A stretch of 64,000 bases of DNA from Neotamlana laminarinivorans (lineage in GTDB: Bacteria > Bacteroidota > Bacteroidia > Flavobacteriales > Flavobacteriaceae), in assembly GCF_020523925.1 (NCBI RefSeq), contig NZ_JAJAPW010000006.1, forward strand, positions 148,887 to 212,886. Reading direction: 5' to 3'. The notes below the pieces were generated by a model. It did no database searches and was not told the origin of the DNA. It saw only the letters and a list, made by a program, of their open reading frames with translations. Made by a program: the position numbers and the translations under genes. Positions 53,964 through 62,634 of this stretch are shown one piece after another (within the stretch, counting starts at the first letter, position 1; every line of letters begins with the position of its first letter).

Positions 53964-55094
53964 ATGGATAAACTAACAACATATTACATTGCGCTTGGTA
54001 GTAATAAAGGTGATAAATTTAAAAATTTACAAGAAGCTATTCAGGCTATTTACAACCAAATTGGTAATGTTAAGTTAATTTCTAAGGTATACAAATCTGA
54101 AGCTTTAGGGTTTGAAAGTGATGATTTTTTTAACTGTTGTTTAATTTTAGAAAGCCAGTTTAAACCAACAAAAGTACTTCGTTTATTATTGGCTATTGAA
54201 ACCCATTTGGGTAGAACACGAACTAAAAAAGAGGGTTACGAAGCTAGAACAATTGATTTGGATCTAATTTTTGCGGAAGACCAAATTGTAGAAACAAAAA
54301 CACTGCAATTGCCGCACCCCGAAATGCATAAACGTAAGTTTGTTTTACAGCCTTTAGCAGATATTGCACCAAAAGAAATTCATCCTGTTTTTAATAAATC
54401 GGTAGAAGATTTGTTAGTGGTTTGTGAAGATAAATCGGTTTTAGAGCCTTTAAATGTTTGGTTGAAAAATCCAGGTAAGGCTTATGACTTAGCTACTTTT
54501 AATTATATAGCTATTGAAGGGAATATTGGTGCAGGTAAAACAAGTTTAGCAACAAAAATAGCACAAGATTTTAATGCCAAATTAATATTAGAGCGTTTTG
54601 CAGATAATCCATTTTTACCTAAGTTTTATAAAGATGCTTCGCGTTATGCATTTCCTCTAGAAATGTCATTCCTTGCCGATCGCTACCAACAGATTAGCGA
54701 CGATTTAGAGCAGCTAGATTTGTTTAAAAACTTTGTAGTTAGCGATTACGATGTGTTTAAATCACTCATTTTCTCGAAAATTACTTTACAAGACGACGAG
54801 TTTAAACTTTATCGTAAATTGTTTTACTTAATGTATAAAGATGTTGCAAAGCCAGAGCTTTATGTTTATTTATACCAAAATACCGAACGTTTACAGCAAA
54901 ATATTAAAAAAAGAGGTAGAAAATACGAGCAAGAAATAGCAGACGATTATTTAGAAAAAATCAATACAGGTTATTTAGAGTTTTTAAAAACACAAACCGA
55001 CTTTAATGTAAAAATTATTGATGTTTCAAATAAAGATTTTGTAAAAAATAGAGCAGATTATATTTGGGTTTTAGAGCAAATTTGTAAAGAGTAA
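53964..55094 (+). CDS. folK: Fusion of FolK (HPPK) and a deoxynucleoside kinase
   Basis: A 376-residue two-enzyme protein. Residues about 5-160 are 6-hydroxymethyl-7,8-dihydropterin pyrophosphokinase (YIALGSNKGDKFKNLQEAI and GYEARTIDLDLIF), which gives the pterin diphosphate in folate synthesis. Residues about 180-376 are a deoxynucleoside kinase of the dCK/dGK type with a P-loop in IEGNIGAGKTSLA, the catalytic region ADRYQQ and SDYDVFKSLIF, and a late lid RGRKYEQEIADDY. I start at the ATG at 53964; a TTG 12 bases upstream is possible. The joining of folate and nucleotide-salvage activities is a feature of Flavobacteriia. Confidence 0.92.
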   Translation: MDKLTTYYIALGSNKGDKFKNLQEAIQAIYNQIGNVKLISKVYKSEALGFESDDFFNCCLILESQFKPTKVLRLLLAIETHLGRTRTKKEGYEARTIDLDLIFAEDQIVETKTLQLPHPEMHKRKFVLQPLADIAPKEIHPVFNKSVEDLLVVCEDKSVLEPLNVWLKNPGKAYDLATFNYIAIEGNIGAGKTSLATKIAQDFNAKLILERFADNPFLPKFYKDASRYAFPLEMSFLADRYQQISDDLEQLDLFKNFVVSDYDVFKSLIFSKITLQDDEFKLYRKLFYLMYKDVAKPELYVYLYQNTERLQQNIKKRGRKYEQEIADDYLEKINTGYLEFLKTQTDFNVKIIDVSNKDFVKNRADYIWVLEQICKE

Positions 55095-55227
55095 AAAACT
55101 TTCAATAGGTTTATTTACTATTTGTTAGCTTGTAAGTTTTTTGTTTTCATTTTACAGTAATTAATTAATCTTTAAATTAAGCTGTTTTATCAAAAAAATG
55201 ATGCACAAAGTGTTTTAAATATGTTTA

Positions 55228-55686
55228 TTGTCAGATTATATTTTAACTGAAGAAACACTTCCAAGAACTTTTGGATTTATTTTTGGAGATAAATATTATA
55301 AAGCTGTTGAAGCTTATATGCAAAACTCTGATTTGTTGGCTTGTAAATTTCCTGTAGATGGACAAACTATTGAGTTGATTCTTCCCGATCCTACATTTGT
55401 TACTATAATAAAGGGAATAACCATTGCGGTAATATTTGTAGAGGTAATTATATGTTTTTTTTTTTTTAACAAAAAAAGTTTTTATGGTAAGCATTTTCCA
55501 TTAATTGTAATTTTATTTGTGTGGAGTACTTGTTTAATGAGAAATGAATATGCATTTTTTAGTCTGTTATGCATATTAACTTTTTTTGCTAGACCGCAAA
55601 TGCTAAAGCTATATAAATTAGCTATGGTAGGCACAATTATAATGTTTTTATCTTTCGAAGTTTCGAATATTTCTATTTTATTTTAG
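55228..55686 (+). CDS. Orphan membrane-protein fragment with a T13 homopolymer
   Basis: An open frame of 152 residues with no ATG at its start; TTG at 55228 is the first possible codon after an in-frame stop. The chain has a soluble first half (TFGFIFGDKYYKAVEAYMQNSD) and then three hydrophobic segments (about 64-84, 91-108 and 115-150). A run of 13 T (55455-55467) is read as FFFF in the first membrane helix. Lack of a good start and the abrupt beginning look like the 3' end of a longer membrane protein that has lost its front. It could be a decayed gene. The family is unknown to me. Confidence 0.45.
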   Translation: MSDYILTEETLPRTFGFIFGDKYYKAVEAYMQNSDLLACKFPVDGQTIELILPDPTFVTIIKGITIAVIFVEVIICFFFFNKKSFYGKHFPLIVILFVWSTCLMRNEYAFFSLLCILTFFARPQMLKLYKLAMVGTIIMFLSFEVSNISILF

Positions 55687-55689
55687 TTT

Positions 55690-56349
55690 TTATACTTTAA
55701 AAACTAGGGTTGCAATTCTACCTTTATTATTTTTTAAAACATGCTCGCATAGTTGTATTTCTTTTTTAATTTTTAAATTAAAAGGAGGTTCTAATAAATT
55801 AACACCACTGTTTTTTTTTATGCGGTTACCTTGACCGGAAATAATATCGATATTTGGAGTAAAATTACCAAACGGAATATGCTCAGTAAGTATTATGTAT
55901 TTATACTTTTGAAGTTTTTTAGTAATGCGCTCTATTTCGTTATTAGATAAGTGTTGAAGCACTTGTCTTAAAATAACACAATCTGCATCTGGTAAGTTAT
56001 CAGTTGAAATATCTAAACATTTAAACTCAAGATTTTTAATTTTAAAAAGTTTTTTATTGCGCTTAATTAAAGCATCAACAATATCAATGGCAATGTAATG
56101 TTTAGAGTAGGCTACAATATTTTTACCAATGTTAAAATCTCCACAGCCTAAATCGCAAACAGTAATAGGGTCTTTAAAATTCTTTAAAAAATCAATAACA
56201 GAATTTAAATACGGATTTATAATTTCTTTATTATGTGAACCCTCTCCAGAATAAAAATCATGAGTTTTGCCTCCCCAAAGGTTTAAGTTGTAAATTTGAG
56301 TCATGGCCGCTTTGGTAGGCCAGGGTGTTTTGTTTTTATAATTTTTCAA
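55690..56349 (-). CDS. Class I SAM-dependent methyltransferase
   Basis: A 219-residue methyltransferase with the S-adenosylmethionine-binding motif VCDLGCGDFNIGKNI (about 63-77), the acidic residue of motif II in IAIDIVDALI and the later DADCVILRQVLQHLSN. The N-terminal TQIYNLNLWGG and GSHNKEIINPYL stretches resemble methyltransferases acting on small molecules or glycans, but no target can be named. It is convergent with the membrane fragment upstream. Confidence 0.85.
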   Translation of the reverse strand: MKNYKNKTPWPTKAAMTQIYNLNLWGGKTHDFYSGEGSHNKEIINPYLNSVIDFLKNFKDPITVCDLGCGDFNIGKNIVAYSKHYIAIDIVDALIKRNKKLFKIKNLEFKCLDISTDNLPDADCVILRQVLQHLSNNEIERITKKLQKYKYIILTEHIPFGNFTPNIDIISGQGNRIKKNSGVNLLEPPFNLKIKKEIQLCEHVLKNNKGRIATLVFKV

Positions 56350-56583
56350 AAGTGTTTTGTGTTGATAACAAGTTATTTAAGTGTAGGAATAACTCTTAAT
56401 TTTAATGTTTTTCGTCGGTTTTATCAAGCGTTTTATCTAATAACATGTTCAGTTGGTGTTAAAAATTTTTTTTAAGTAAGGTTTGCAGTAATTTTACGGC
56501 ATGAATATTGAAGTAGATGATTATGAAGACTTTATAAAAAAGTTTTTGTAAGTGTGAAGATAATAAAAAAAGCCCCCAAAAAA

Positions 56584-57885
56584 ATGAAGAAGTTTACTAA
56601 ATTAATGTGTTTATTCCTATTACTAGGAATGGCATCTTTTGCTCAAGAAAGAGGTATTTCAAATAATTCAGGTAGCTGGTTAGAAAGATGGACCGAGTTT
56701 TATCCTAATAAAGTAGATTATAGTGAGCCTACTACAATCCTTAAAGGAGATATTTCTAGTGATATTGTTTTGAAAAAAACAAATGTATACATTTTAATAG
56801 GAAATGTTTTTGTAACTAATAATGCAACTTTAACTATCGAGCCAGGTACTGTTATAGTAGCAGACTCCAATTCAAAAGCTACTTTAACCATAACTAAAGG
56901 TGCTAAAATTATGGCTCAAGGAAATATTACAGACCCTATTATTTTTACTTCAGATAAAGATTCTAAGAGAGCTGGTGATTGGGGAGGGTTATTTATACTA
57001 GGTAATGCTCCTACTAATAAGCTTGGAAATGTTGGTTTTTTAGCTAGTGTTTATCCAAATTTAGAGCCACAAGATTATGCCAAATTATCTTATGGAGGAG
57101 AAAATGTAGCAGATTATTCTGGAGAATTAAATTATGTTAGAATAGAATATGCTGGTTACTCTAATGATTCTGATAAAACTAGAGGAGCTCTATCTTTTGC
57201 AGGTGTTGGTAATACAACTAAGGTAAGTAATGTTATGGTTAGTTACTCTGAGTCTATGTCTTTTAACTTTGTTGGAGGTAAATTAAGTACAGAAAAATTA
57301 GTGTCTCTAAAAGCTAAAGGAGTGGACTATAATTTTAATTTAGGAGCTGTAGTGGAGTTAAATAATTCGCTTGCAGTAAGATCGCCTTATATTTCTTCTG
57401 TTTATGAATCTAGCTGTATTCGAGTAAATTCTTATTTAAATAAAGAAGATTCAAATTTTTATGATAAAGAAACTAATGTAACGGTAAATCATGTTACAGT
57501 TTTAACTGATAGTAAAGATATTAAAACAGATCTTAGTATGGGATTAATTAGGGAAGCTGTTTATGTTGGTAATCATACAACATTTAAAATGAATAACAGT
57601 GTTATTTCAGGTTTTAGTAAGGCTGTTTTACTAGGTGATGATATTAAATTAAATGATGAAAATTTAAACAAAATTCAATTTGTAAATAGTTATTTTAATA
57701 ATTGCTTAGGAAATATTTTTATTGAAGACAATACAAATAATAGCGATTTAGAACATTGGTATGGAAATCCTTATTTCTCGAATGTATATTCTAAAGATGA
57801 TCATAAAGATATATTTATAGATACATTTGGTAAACGACCAGATTATAGGTTGCGAATAGATAATATTGTAGCTGATAACAACTAA
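56584..57885 (+). CDS. Secreted right-handed beta-helix-like protein of unknown function
   Basis: A 433-residue secreted protein started at the ATG at 56584, which gives the signal peptide MKKFTKLMCLFLLLGMASFAQ; a GTG 30 bases upstream adds a basic tail only. The mature chain shows a beta-helix-like pattern (VFVTNNATLTIEPGTVIVADS, ATLTITKGAKIMAQGN, ITDPIIFTSDKDSKRAGDWGG) that is widespread in Bacteroidota surface proteins sometimes misnamed as multidrug transporters. I find no clear type IX C-terminal sorting domain at the end (RLRIDNIVADNN). The role is unknown, perhaps adhesion or binding of surface polymers. Confidence 0.8.
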   Translation: MKKFTKLMCLFLLLGMASFAQERGISNNSGSWLERWTEFYPNKVDYSEPTTILKGDISSDIVLKKTNVYILIGNVFVTNNATLTIEPGTVIVADSNSKATLTITKGAKIMAQGNITDPIIFTSDKDSKRAGDWGGLFILGNAPTNKLGNVGFLASVYPNLEPQDYAKLSYGGENVADYSGELNYVRIEYAGYSNDSDKTRGALSFAGVGNTTKVSNVMVSYSESMSFNFVGGKLSTEKLVSLKAKGVDYNFNLGAVVELNNSLAVRSPYISSVYESSCIRVNSYLNKEDSNFYDKETNVTVNHVTVLTDSKDIKTDLSMGLIREAVYVGNHTTFKMNNSVISGFSKAVLLGDDIKLNDENLNKIQFVNSYFNNCLGNIFIEDNTNNSDLEHWYGNPYFSNVYSKDDHKDIFIDTFGKRPDYRLRIDNIVADNN

Positions 57886-58063
57886 AAAAGTAGTAACTAT
57901 AAGGCTACTCACTATACCTGTAATTGATAGCTATAATGTGAAATTTTAGTTACAAGAAAAACCAAGTCTAAGTATTTGCTATTTGTAGATAAAATATATT
58001 ACCAATAAATCAATACAGTTTTTTTTACTAGGTAAATTAGATATGCTTTATTCTGTTGGGAAT

Positions 58064-58113
58064 AATGAGCTTTTATTAGCATAAAGTTATTGTTAATAAA
58101 AGCTTATTTTTTG
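58064..58113. terminator. Terminator between the beta-helix gene and the split reverse gene
   Basis: AGCTTTTATTA (58068-58078) pairs with TAATAAAAGCT (58094-58104), extended by four more pairs including a G-T, over a 15-base loop, with a T-run on the right. It can serve both converging transcripts. Confidence 0.75.
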
Positions 58114-58122
58114 TTGTTTAAA

Positions 58123-58443
58123 TTATTCGTAATTTTCAATTTCACGATAAATAGCTTTTGTTAATTGTCTTTTCTCATAATGTTTCATGATAATCCAATT
58201 GTTTTTATCATCAAACTCATATTTAAAAGTTACTGTTTTTAAATGCTTATTGTTTTTATTGAAAACTTTATCCTTTGTTCTGCGTCCTTTACGATTTCTA
58301 AAATGAACAATTCTATTGTATTTGTATGTGCTGTCCGATTTTGTCCAGTCCGATTCTATCATTTGTCCTTGCTTGTTGTAAGTAAAAGTGGTTATTAAAT
58401 TACGACTTAAATTTTCGGTGTATAAATCCAATACAGAATACAA
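58123..58443 (-). CDS. C-terminal part of a frameshifted YD-repeat-like protein
   Basis: An open frame of 106 residues whose only possible start is TTG, but the same frame stays open upstream to the A9 run at 58533-58541. There it meets the preceding fragment (58503-58892) one base out of register. The text continues the same kind of sequence (FTYNKQGQMIESDW, TYKYNRIVHFRN, KYEFDDKNNWIIMKHYEKR), so this is the second half of one protein of about 256 residues and not a separate gene. A shift of one base on the A9 run would rejoin them. Confidence 0.6.
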   Translation of the reverse strand: MYSVLDLYTENLSRNLITTFTYNKQGQMIESDWTKSDSTYKYNRIVHFRNRKGRRTKDKVFNKNNKHLKTVTFKYEFDDKNNWIIMKHYEKRQLTKAIYREIENYE

Positions 58444-58502
58444 AAAAACACATGTTGTGAGTTCGTTTTGTAGGTTGTAATTATAAGACTCGTTATAATT
58501 AG

Positions 58503-58892
58503 TTAAGTTGTTGTTGTGGGTGTAAGATGTAGTTTTTTTTTAATTTCACCATTTTGGTAAGTATATAGTGTTCGATATTTTAACGAGTCTTTTAAAATGG
58601 TTGTTTCTGTGTAATCAATTTTGTTTTTAGAGTTATAACAGTAAGTGGTTTTGGTTGATATGTAAGGTTCGTTTTTGTAAAATGTTTTACGATTATGTTG
58701 TGTTATATTACCTTGTTTGTTGTAATGATATTCGTTTATTTCGGAAGTTGAGATGTGTCTTTTTCCGTCGGAATATAGTGTAGAATAAGTTTCAGTTTCA
58801 GTAACTTTCTTGAAATTTTTATTTTGTTCATCATGTTGCCCATAAGTTGCTAAGCATAGCAATGACAATAAAAATGCGGTTATTTTTTTCAA
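58503..58892 (-). CDS. N-terminal part of a frameshifted secreted YD-repeat-like protein
   Basis: A 129-residue open frame with a signal peptide (MKKITAFLLSLLCLATYGQ). The mature part has Tyr/Asn/Lys-rich repeats such as INEYHYNKQGNITQHNRKTFY and TTYCYNSKNKIDYTETTILKD, like short RHS/YD-type repeats. It ends just after a run of nine A on the coding strand (58541-58533), in KKKLHLTPTTTT. The other frame continues the repeat pattern from that point. The protein was probably about 256 residues long, with the reading frame changed by a slip in the run. Start codon overlaps the upstream methyltransferase gene by 4 bases. Confidence 0.65.
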   Translation of the reverse strand: MKKITAFLLSLLCLATYGQHDEQNKNFKKVTETETYSTLYSDGKRHISTSEINEYHYNKQGNITQHNRKTFYKNEPYISTKTTYCYNSKNKIDYTETTILKDSLKYRTLYTYQNGEIKKKLHLTPTTTT

Positions 58893-59425
58893 TTATTGCT
58901 ACTCAATTTACTAAAAACATCCCAAACTACTACACCACAACTTACAGAAATGTTTAATGAGTGTTTTGTCCCAAATTGTGGAATTTCAATAACGTAATCA
59001 CTTTCGTTTATCACATTTTGGGCCACACCTTTAACCTCATTACCAAAAACAAGTGCATATTTTGTACTTTGCTCAGTCTTAAAATCGTTTAGCATTGTTG
59101 CATTTTCAGCTTGTTCAACAGAACAAATCTTTATGTTTTCTGCCTTAAGTTTGTTAATTACCTCTAGAGTGTTTTCGGCATATTCCCAATTTACAGTGTC
59201 TGTGCTTCCTAATGCTGTTTTGTGTATGTCTTTATGCGGAGGCGTTGCGGTAATGCCGCATAAATAAATTTTTTCAACTAAAAAGGCATCGCTAGTTCTA
59301 AATACAGAGCCAATGTTATTTAAACTTCTAATATTGTCTAGTACAATAATAATAGGTGTTTTTTGTGCTTCTTTAAAGGCTTCAATACTAAGTCTGTCTA
59401 ATTCGCTGTTTTTAAGTTTTCGCAT
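58889..59425 (-). CDS. TrmH/SpoU-family RNA methyltransferase
   Basis: A 178-residue SPOUT-class enzyme that methylates the 2'-O position of tRNA or rRNA. Motifs 1 to 3 are visible: NIRSLNNIGSVFRTSDAF (about 27-44), LVFGNEVKGV and IPQFGTKHSLNISVSCGVVVWD near the end, which make the knotted SAM-binding site. Length and motif order fit TrmH-type enzymes, but the nucleotide target cannot be read from sequence. The next gene on the same strand overlaps its stop by 4 bases. Confidence 0.92.
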   Translation of the reverse strand: MRKLKNSELDRLSIEAFKEAQKTPIIIVLDNIRSLNNIGSVFRTSDAFLVEKIYLCGITATPPHKDIHKTALGSTDTVNWEYAENTLEVINKLKAENIKICSVEQAENATMLNDFKTEQSTKYALVFGNEVKGVAQNVINESDYVIEIPQFGTKHSLNISVSCGVVVWDVFSKLSSNN

Positions 59426-59685
59426 TAAAATGGGATTTAATTTCTTTTTAAAATAAAATTTTATTTAAAGTTGTTTTAATTCTAAAACAATTATATCAAA
59501 TCAAATTTAAAAATGGTTCAAATTAAATATGAAGAGTGATTTTACCTCTGTTGAAAATCTATCGCAAATTGTAAATAAAATATCGTTTTTCATTTTAAAT
59601 AAAAAGTTGAAAATACACTACTTTAGCAATCTTACAATCTCGATAAGTTTTGAGGCAAAAATAACATTTAAAAATCACTTTACAA

Positions 59686-62292
59686 TTGGCTAAAAAAGCG
59701 AAAAAAGTAACCCCGTTAATGAAGCAGTATAATGCCATTAAAGCAAAATATCCAGACGCTTTATTGTTGTTTCGTGTGGGAGATTTTTATGAAACCTTTG
59801 GAGACGATGCTGTTAAAGCAGCTGGTATTTTAGGTATTATTTTAACAAAACGAGGCGCAGGTAGCGAAAATGAAACAGCTTTAGCCGGTTTTCCTCACCA
59901 TTCCTTAAATACGTATTTACCAAAATTAGTAAAGGCTGGAGAGCGTGTTGCAATTTGCGATCAGCTTGAAGATCCTAAACAAACCAAAACCATTGTAAAA
60001 AGAGGAGTTACCGAGCTTGTTACACCTGGTGTAGCTTTAAACGATGAGGTGTTAACATCAAAAAGTAACAATTTTTTATGTTCGGTATATTTCGATAAAA
60101 AAACGATTGGGATTGCTTTTTTAGATATTTCTACTGGCGAATTTTTAACGTCACAAGGGAATGCTGAATATATTGATAAGTTAATTCAGAATTTTAGCCC
60201 GAGTGAAGTGTTAGTTTCTAAACAGAAAAAAGCCATTTTTAAAGACACTTTTGGAGACGATTTACATACCTTTTATTTAGAAGATTGGGTATACCAAACC
60301 GATTATGCTAAAGAAACATTAATAAAGCATTTTAATACTAAAACCTTAAAAGGTTTTGGGGTTGAAGATTTAAACGAAGGAATTATTGCATCGGGTTCCA
60401 TACTCCATTATTTAAGCGAAACACAGCATAACAAATTAAAGCATATTACTGCCATTGCAAGAATTGCTGAAGATGATTATGTGTGGATGGATAAATTTAC
60501 AATACGTAATTTAGAACTTTATAACTCAACAAATAACAATGCGGTTACGTTATTAAATATTATCGATAAAACCATTTCGCCAATGGGCGGGCGCATGCTA
60601 AAACGTTGGTTAGCCTTACCATTAAAAAGTAGCGATAAAATTAAGCAGCGCCACGAAGTTGTACATTTTTTAAAAACTGAAAACGGCACGCTTCAAAGTA
60701 TACAAAATCATATAAAACATATTGGTGATTTAGAGCGATTAATCTCAAAAACAGCAACCGGAAAAGTAAGTCCACGAGAGGTTATTCAGCTTAAAAACTC
60801 ATTAGAAGCTATTGTTCCTATAAAATCAATAGCATCAAATTGCGAAAACGACTCTTTAAAAGTTATTGGAGATACGTTGCAAGGTTGCGATGTATTACGT
60901 GAAAAGATAAAACAGACATTAAAAGAAGATGCGCCTGTAAATGTTTTAAAAGGAAATACAATTGCAGAAGGCTTTTCAAAAGAGTTAGATGAGCTTAGAA
61001 ATTTATCAAAATCTGGTAAAGATTATCTTGATAAAATGTTGGAACGTGAAAGTGAGCGCACTGGTATTCCTTCATTAAAAATAGCTTCAAATAATGTTTT
61101 TGGATATTATATTGAGGTTAGAAATACCCACAAAGATAAAGTGCCTACAGATTGGGTTAGAAAACAAACTTTAGTAAGTGCAGAACGCTATATTACTGAA
61201 GAATTAAAGGAATACGAAACCAAAATTTTAGGAGCAGAAGAACGTATTTTGGCCATAGAGCAACAGCTTTTTGCAGATTTAGTAAGTTGGATGAATTTAT
61301 ACATAAAATCTGTTCAACAAAATGCTTTTTTAATTGGGCAATTAGACTGTTTATGTGGTTTTGCACAGTTAGCAAACGATAATAATTATGTGTATCCAAC
61401 AATTGATGATTCCTTCGATTTAGCAATAAAAGAAGGTCGCCATCCTGTAATTGAAAAACAATTACCAATAGGTGAGGCTTATATTGCTAACGATATTTTT
61501 TTAGATAGAAGCGAGCAGCAAATTATAATGATTACAGGTCCAAACATGTCTGGTAAATCTGCTATTTTGCGTCAAACTGCTTTAATTGTGTTGTTAGCCC
61601 AAATAGGAAGTTTTGTTCCTGCTAAAGAAGCTAAAATAGGTTTAGTTGATAAAATTTTCACAAGGGTAGGAGCAAGTGATAATATTTCGATGGGCGAATC
61701 TACTTTTATGGTAGAAATGAATGAAACGGCTTCAATTTTAAATAATATAAGCGACAGAAGTTTGGTGTTACTAGATGAAATTGGTCGAGGTACAAGTACT
61801 TACGATGGTATTTCTATAGCTTGGGCTATAAGCGAATATTTGCACCAGCACCCAACGCAACCAAAAACATTGTTTGCAACGCATTACCATGAGTTAAATG
61901 AAATGACTGAAACTTTTGAGCGCATTAAAAACTTTAATGTTTCAGTTAAAGAACTAGAAGATAATGTATTGTTTTTAAGAAAGCTAGTTAAAGGAGGAAG
62001 CGCGCATAGTTTTGGTATTCATGTTGCAAAAATGGCGGGTATGCCACAATTAGTTTTACAACGTGCCAATAAAATTTTAAACCGATTAGAACAATCGCAT
62101 TCTAGCGAAGAACTAACCAATAAGGTAAAAACCTTAGAAAACGATATGCAACTCAGTTTTTTTAATTTAGACGACCCTTTATTAGAAAATATTAAAGATG
62201 AAATATTAAGTACTGATATTGATACGCTTACGCCAGTTGAAGCGCTTATGAAATTAAATGAAATTAAACGAATGTTGGTAAAGAAAAAATAA
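59686..62292 (+). CDS. mutS: DNA mismatch repair protein MutS
   Basis: Recognises base mismatches and small loops and recruits MutL. It has 868 residues and starts at TTG (59686) with [20 protein letters not shown], the usual flavobacterial N terminus. The mismatch-contacting Phe34-x-Glu36 lies in GDFYETF. Core and lever domains follow (about 265-560), then the ATPase with Walker A at 618-625 (GPNMSGKS) and Walker B in [12 protein letters not shown]. The C-terminal part ends in the dimer helices ([14 protein letters not shown]). No ATG in frame lies upstream within reason. It is transcribed alone. Confidence 0.96.
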   Translation: MAKKAKKVTPLMKQYNAIKAKYPDALLLFRVGDFYETFGDDAVKAAGILGIILTKRGAGSENETALAGFPHHSLNTYLPKLVKAGERVAICDQLEDPKQTKTIVKRGVTELVTPGVALNDEVLTSKSNNFLCSVYFDKKTIGIAFLDISTGEFLTSQGNAEYIDKLIQNFSPSEVLVSKQKKAIFKDTFGDDLHTFYLEDWVYQTDYAKETLIKHFNTKTLKGFGVEDLNEGIIASGSILHYLSETQHNKLKHITAIARIAEDDYVWMDKFTIRNLELYNSTNNNAVTLLNIIDKTISPMGGRMLKRWLALPLKSSDKIKQRHEVVHFLKTENGTLQSIQNHIKHIGDLERLISKTATGKVSPREVIQLKNSLEAIVPIKSIASNCENDSLKVIGDTLQGCDVLREKIKQTLKEDAPVNVLKGNTIAEGFSKELDELRNLSKSGKDYLDKMLERESERTGIPSLKIASNNVFGYYIEVRNTHKDKVPTDWVRKQTLVSAERYITEELKEYETKILGAEERILAIEQQLFADLVSWMNLYIKSVQQNAFLIGQLDCLCGFAQLANDNNYVYPTIDDSFDLAIKEGRHPVIEKQLPIGEAYIANDIFLDRSEQQIIMITGPNMSGKSAILRQTALIVLLAQIGSFVPAKEAKIGLVDKIFTRVGASDNISMGESTFMVEMNETASILNNISDRSLVLLDEIGRGTSTYDGISIAWAISEYLHQHPTQPKTLFATHYHELNEMTETFERIKNFNVSVKELEDNVLFLRKLVKGGSAHSFGIHVAKMAGMPQLVLQRANKILNRLEQSHSSEELTNKVKTLENDMQLSFFNLDDPLLENIKDEILSTDIDTLTPVEALMKLNEIKRMLVKKK

Positions 62293-62329
62293 GGATAAAA
62301 TTATTTTTATTATTTTTTTAAAAAAGGCT

Positions 62330-62358
62330 TTGTAAATTAAATAAAAGGTTTAAATTTG
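62330..62358 (+). promoter_or_regulatory. Promoter of the tRNA-Gly/tRNA-Leu operon
   Basis: TTG at 62330-62332, an 18-base spacer and TAAATTTG at 62351-62358 match the -33/-7 consensus. The first mature tRNA base is 39 bases downstream, and this is one of the cleanest promoters in the window. Confidence 0.7.
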
Positions 62359-62396
62359 CATCCGCAATCGAGAGGTTGCACGTTCATTAAAAGACT

Positions 62397-62468
62397 GCGA
62401 AAGTAGCTCAGGGGTAGAGCATCACCTTGCCAAGGTGAGGGTCGCGGGTTCAAATCCCGTCTTTCGCT
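62397..62468 (+). tRNA. tRNA-Gly (anticodon GCC)
   Basis: The sequence folds into a cloverleaf: acceptor GCGAAAG with CTTTCGC (62461-62467), D arm GCTC/GAGC, anticodon stem TCACC/GGTGA around TTGCCAA and T arm GCGGG/CCCGT with TTCAAAT. The anticodon GCC sits at 62429-62431. CCA is not encoded. Confidence 0.96.
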
Positions 62469-62495
62469 CTGATACTTTCTAAAATATACCAAGTT

Positions 62496-62579
62496 GCTGA
62501 AGTGGTGGAATTGGTAGACACGTTGGACTTAAAATCCAATGACCATTAGGTCGTGCGGGTTCAAGTCCCGCCTTCAGTA
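62496..62579 (+). tRNA. tRNA-Leu (anticodon TAA)
   Basis: An 84-base cloverleaf with a long variable arm, as expected for leucine: acceptor GCTGAAG with CTTCAGT (a G-T pair at the end), anticodon stem TTGGA/TCCAA around CTTAAAA (anticodon TAA at 62530-62532) and T loop TTCAAGT. It follows tRNA-Gly by 27 bases and shares its promoter and terminator. Confidence 0.96.
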
Positions 62580-62580
62580 C

Positions 62581-62617
62581 AAAAGCCTTATCTTTTATTA
62601 GATAAGGCTTTTTTTAT
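62581..62617 (+). terminator. Terminator of the tRNA operon
   Basis: A perfect 13-bp stem (62581-62593 with 62600-62612) closes a six-base loop and runs into a T-tract right after tRNA-Leu. It also faces the 3' end of the reverse lipoprotein gene. Confidence 0.92.
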
Positions 62618-62634
62618 TTTTAATAAGCTAGATT

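Noticed and set aside
56501..56551. A 16-codon open frame starting MNIEVDDYEDF just before the beta-helix gene
   Set aside because: It is too short to support, has no hairpin or attenuator-like structure after it, and could be chance.
59529..59693. A 54-codon open frame that overlaps the first codons of mutS
   Set aside because: It covers the mutS start in another frame, has no signal or domain, and mutS with the TTG start explains the region fully.
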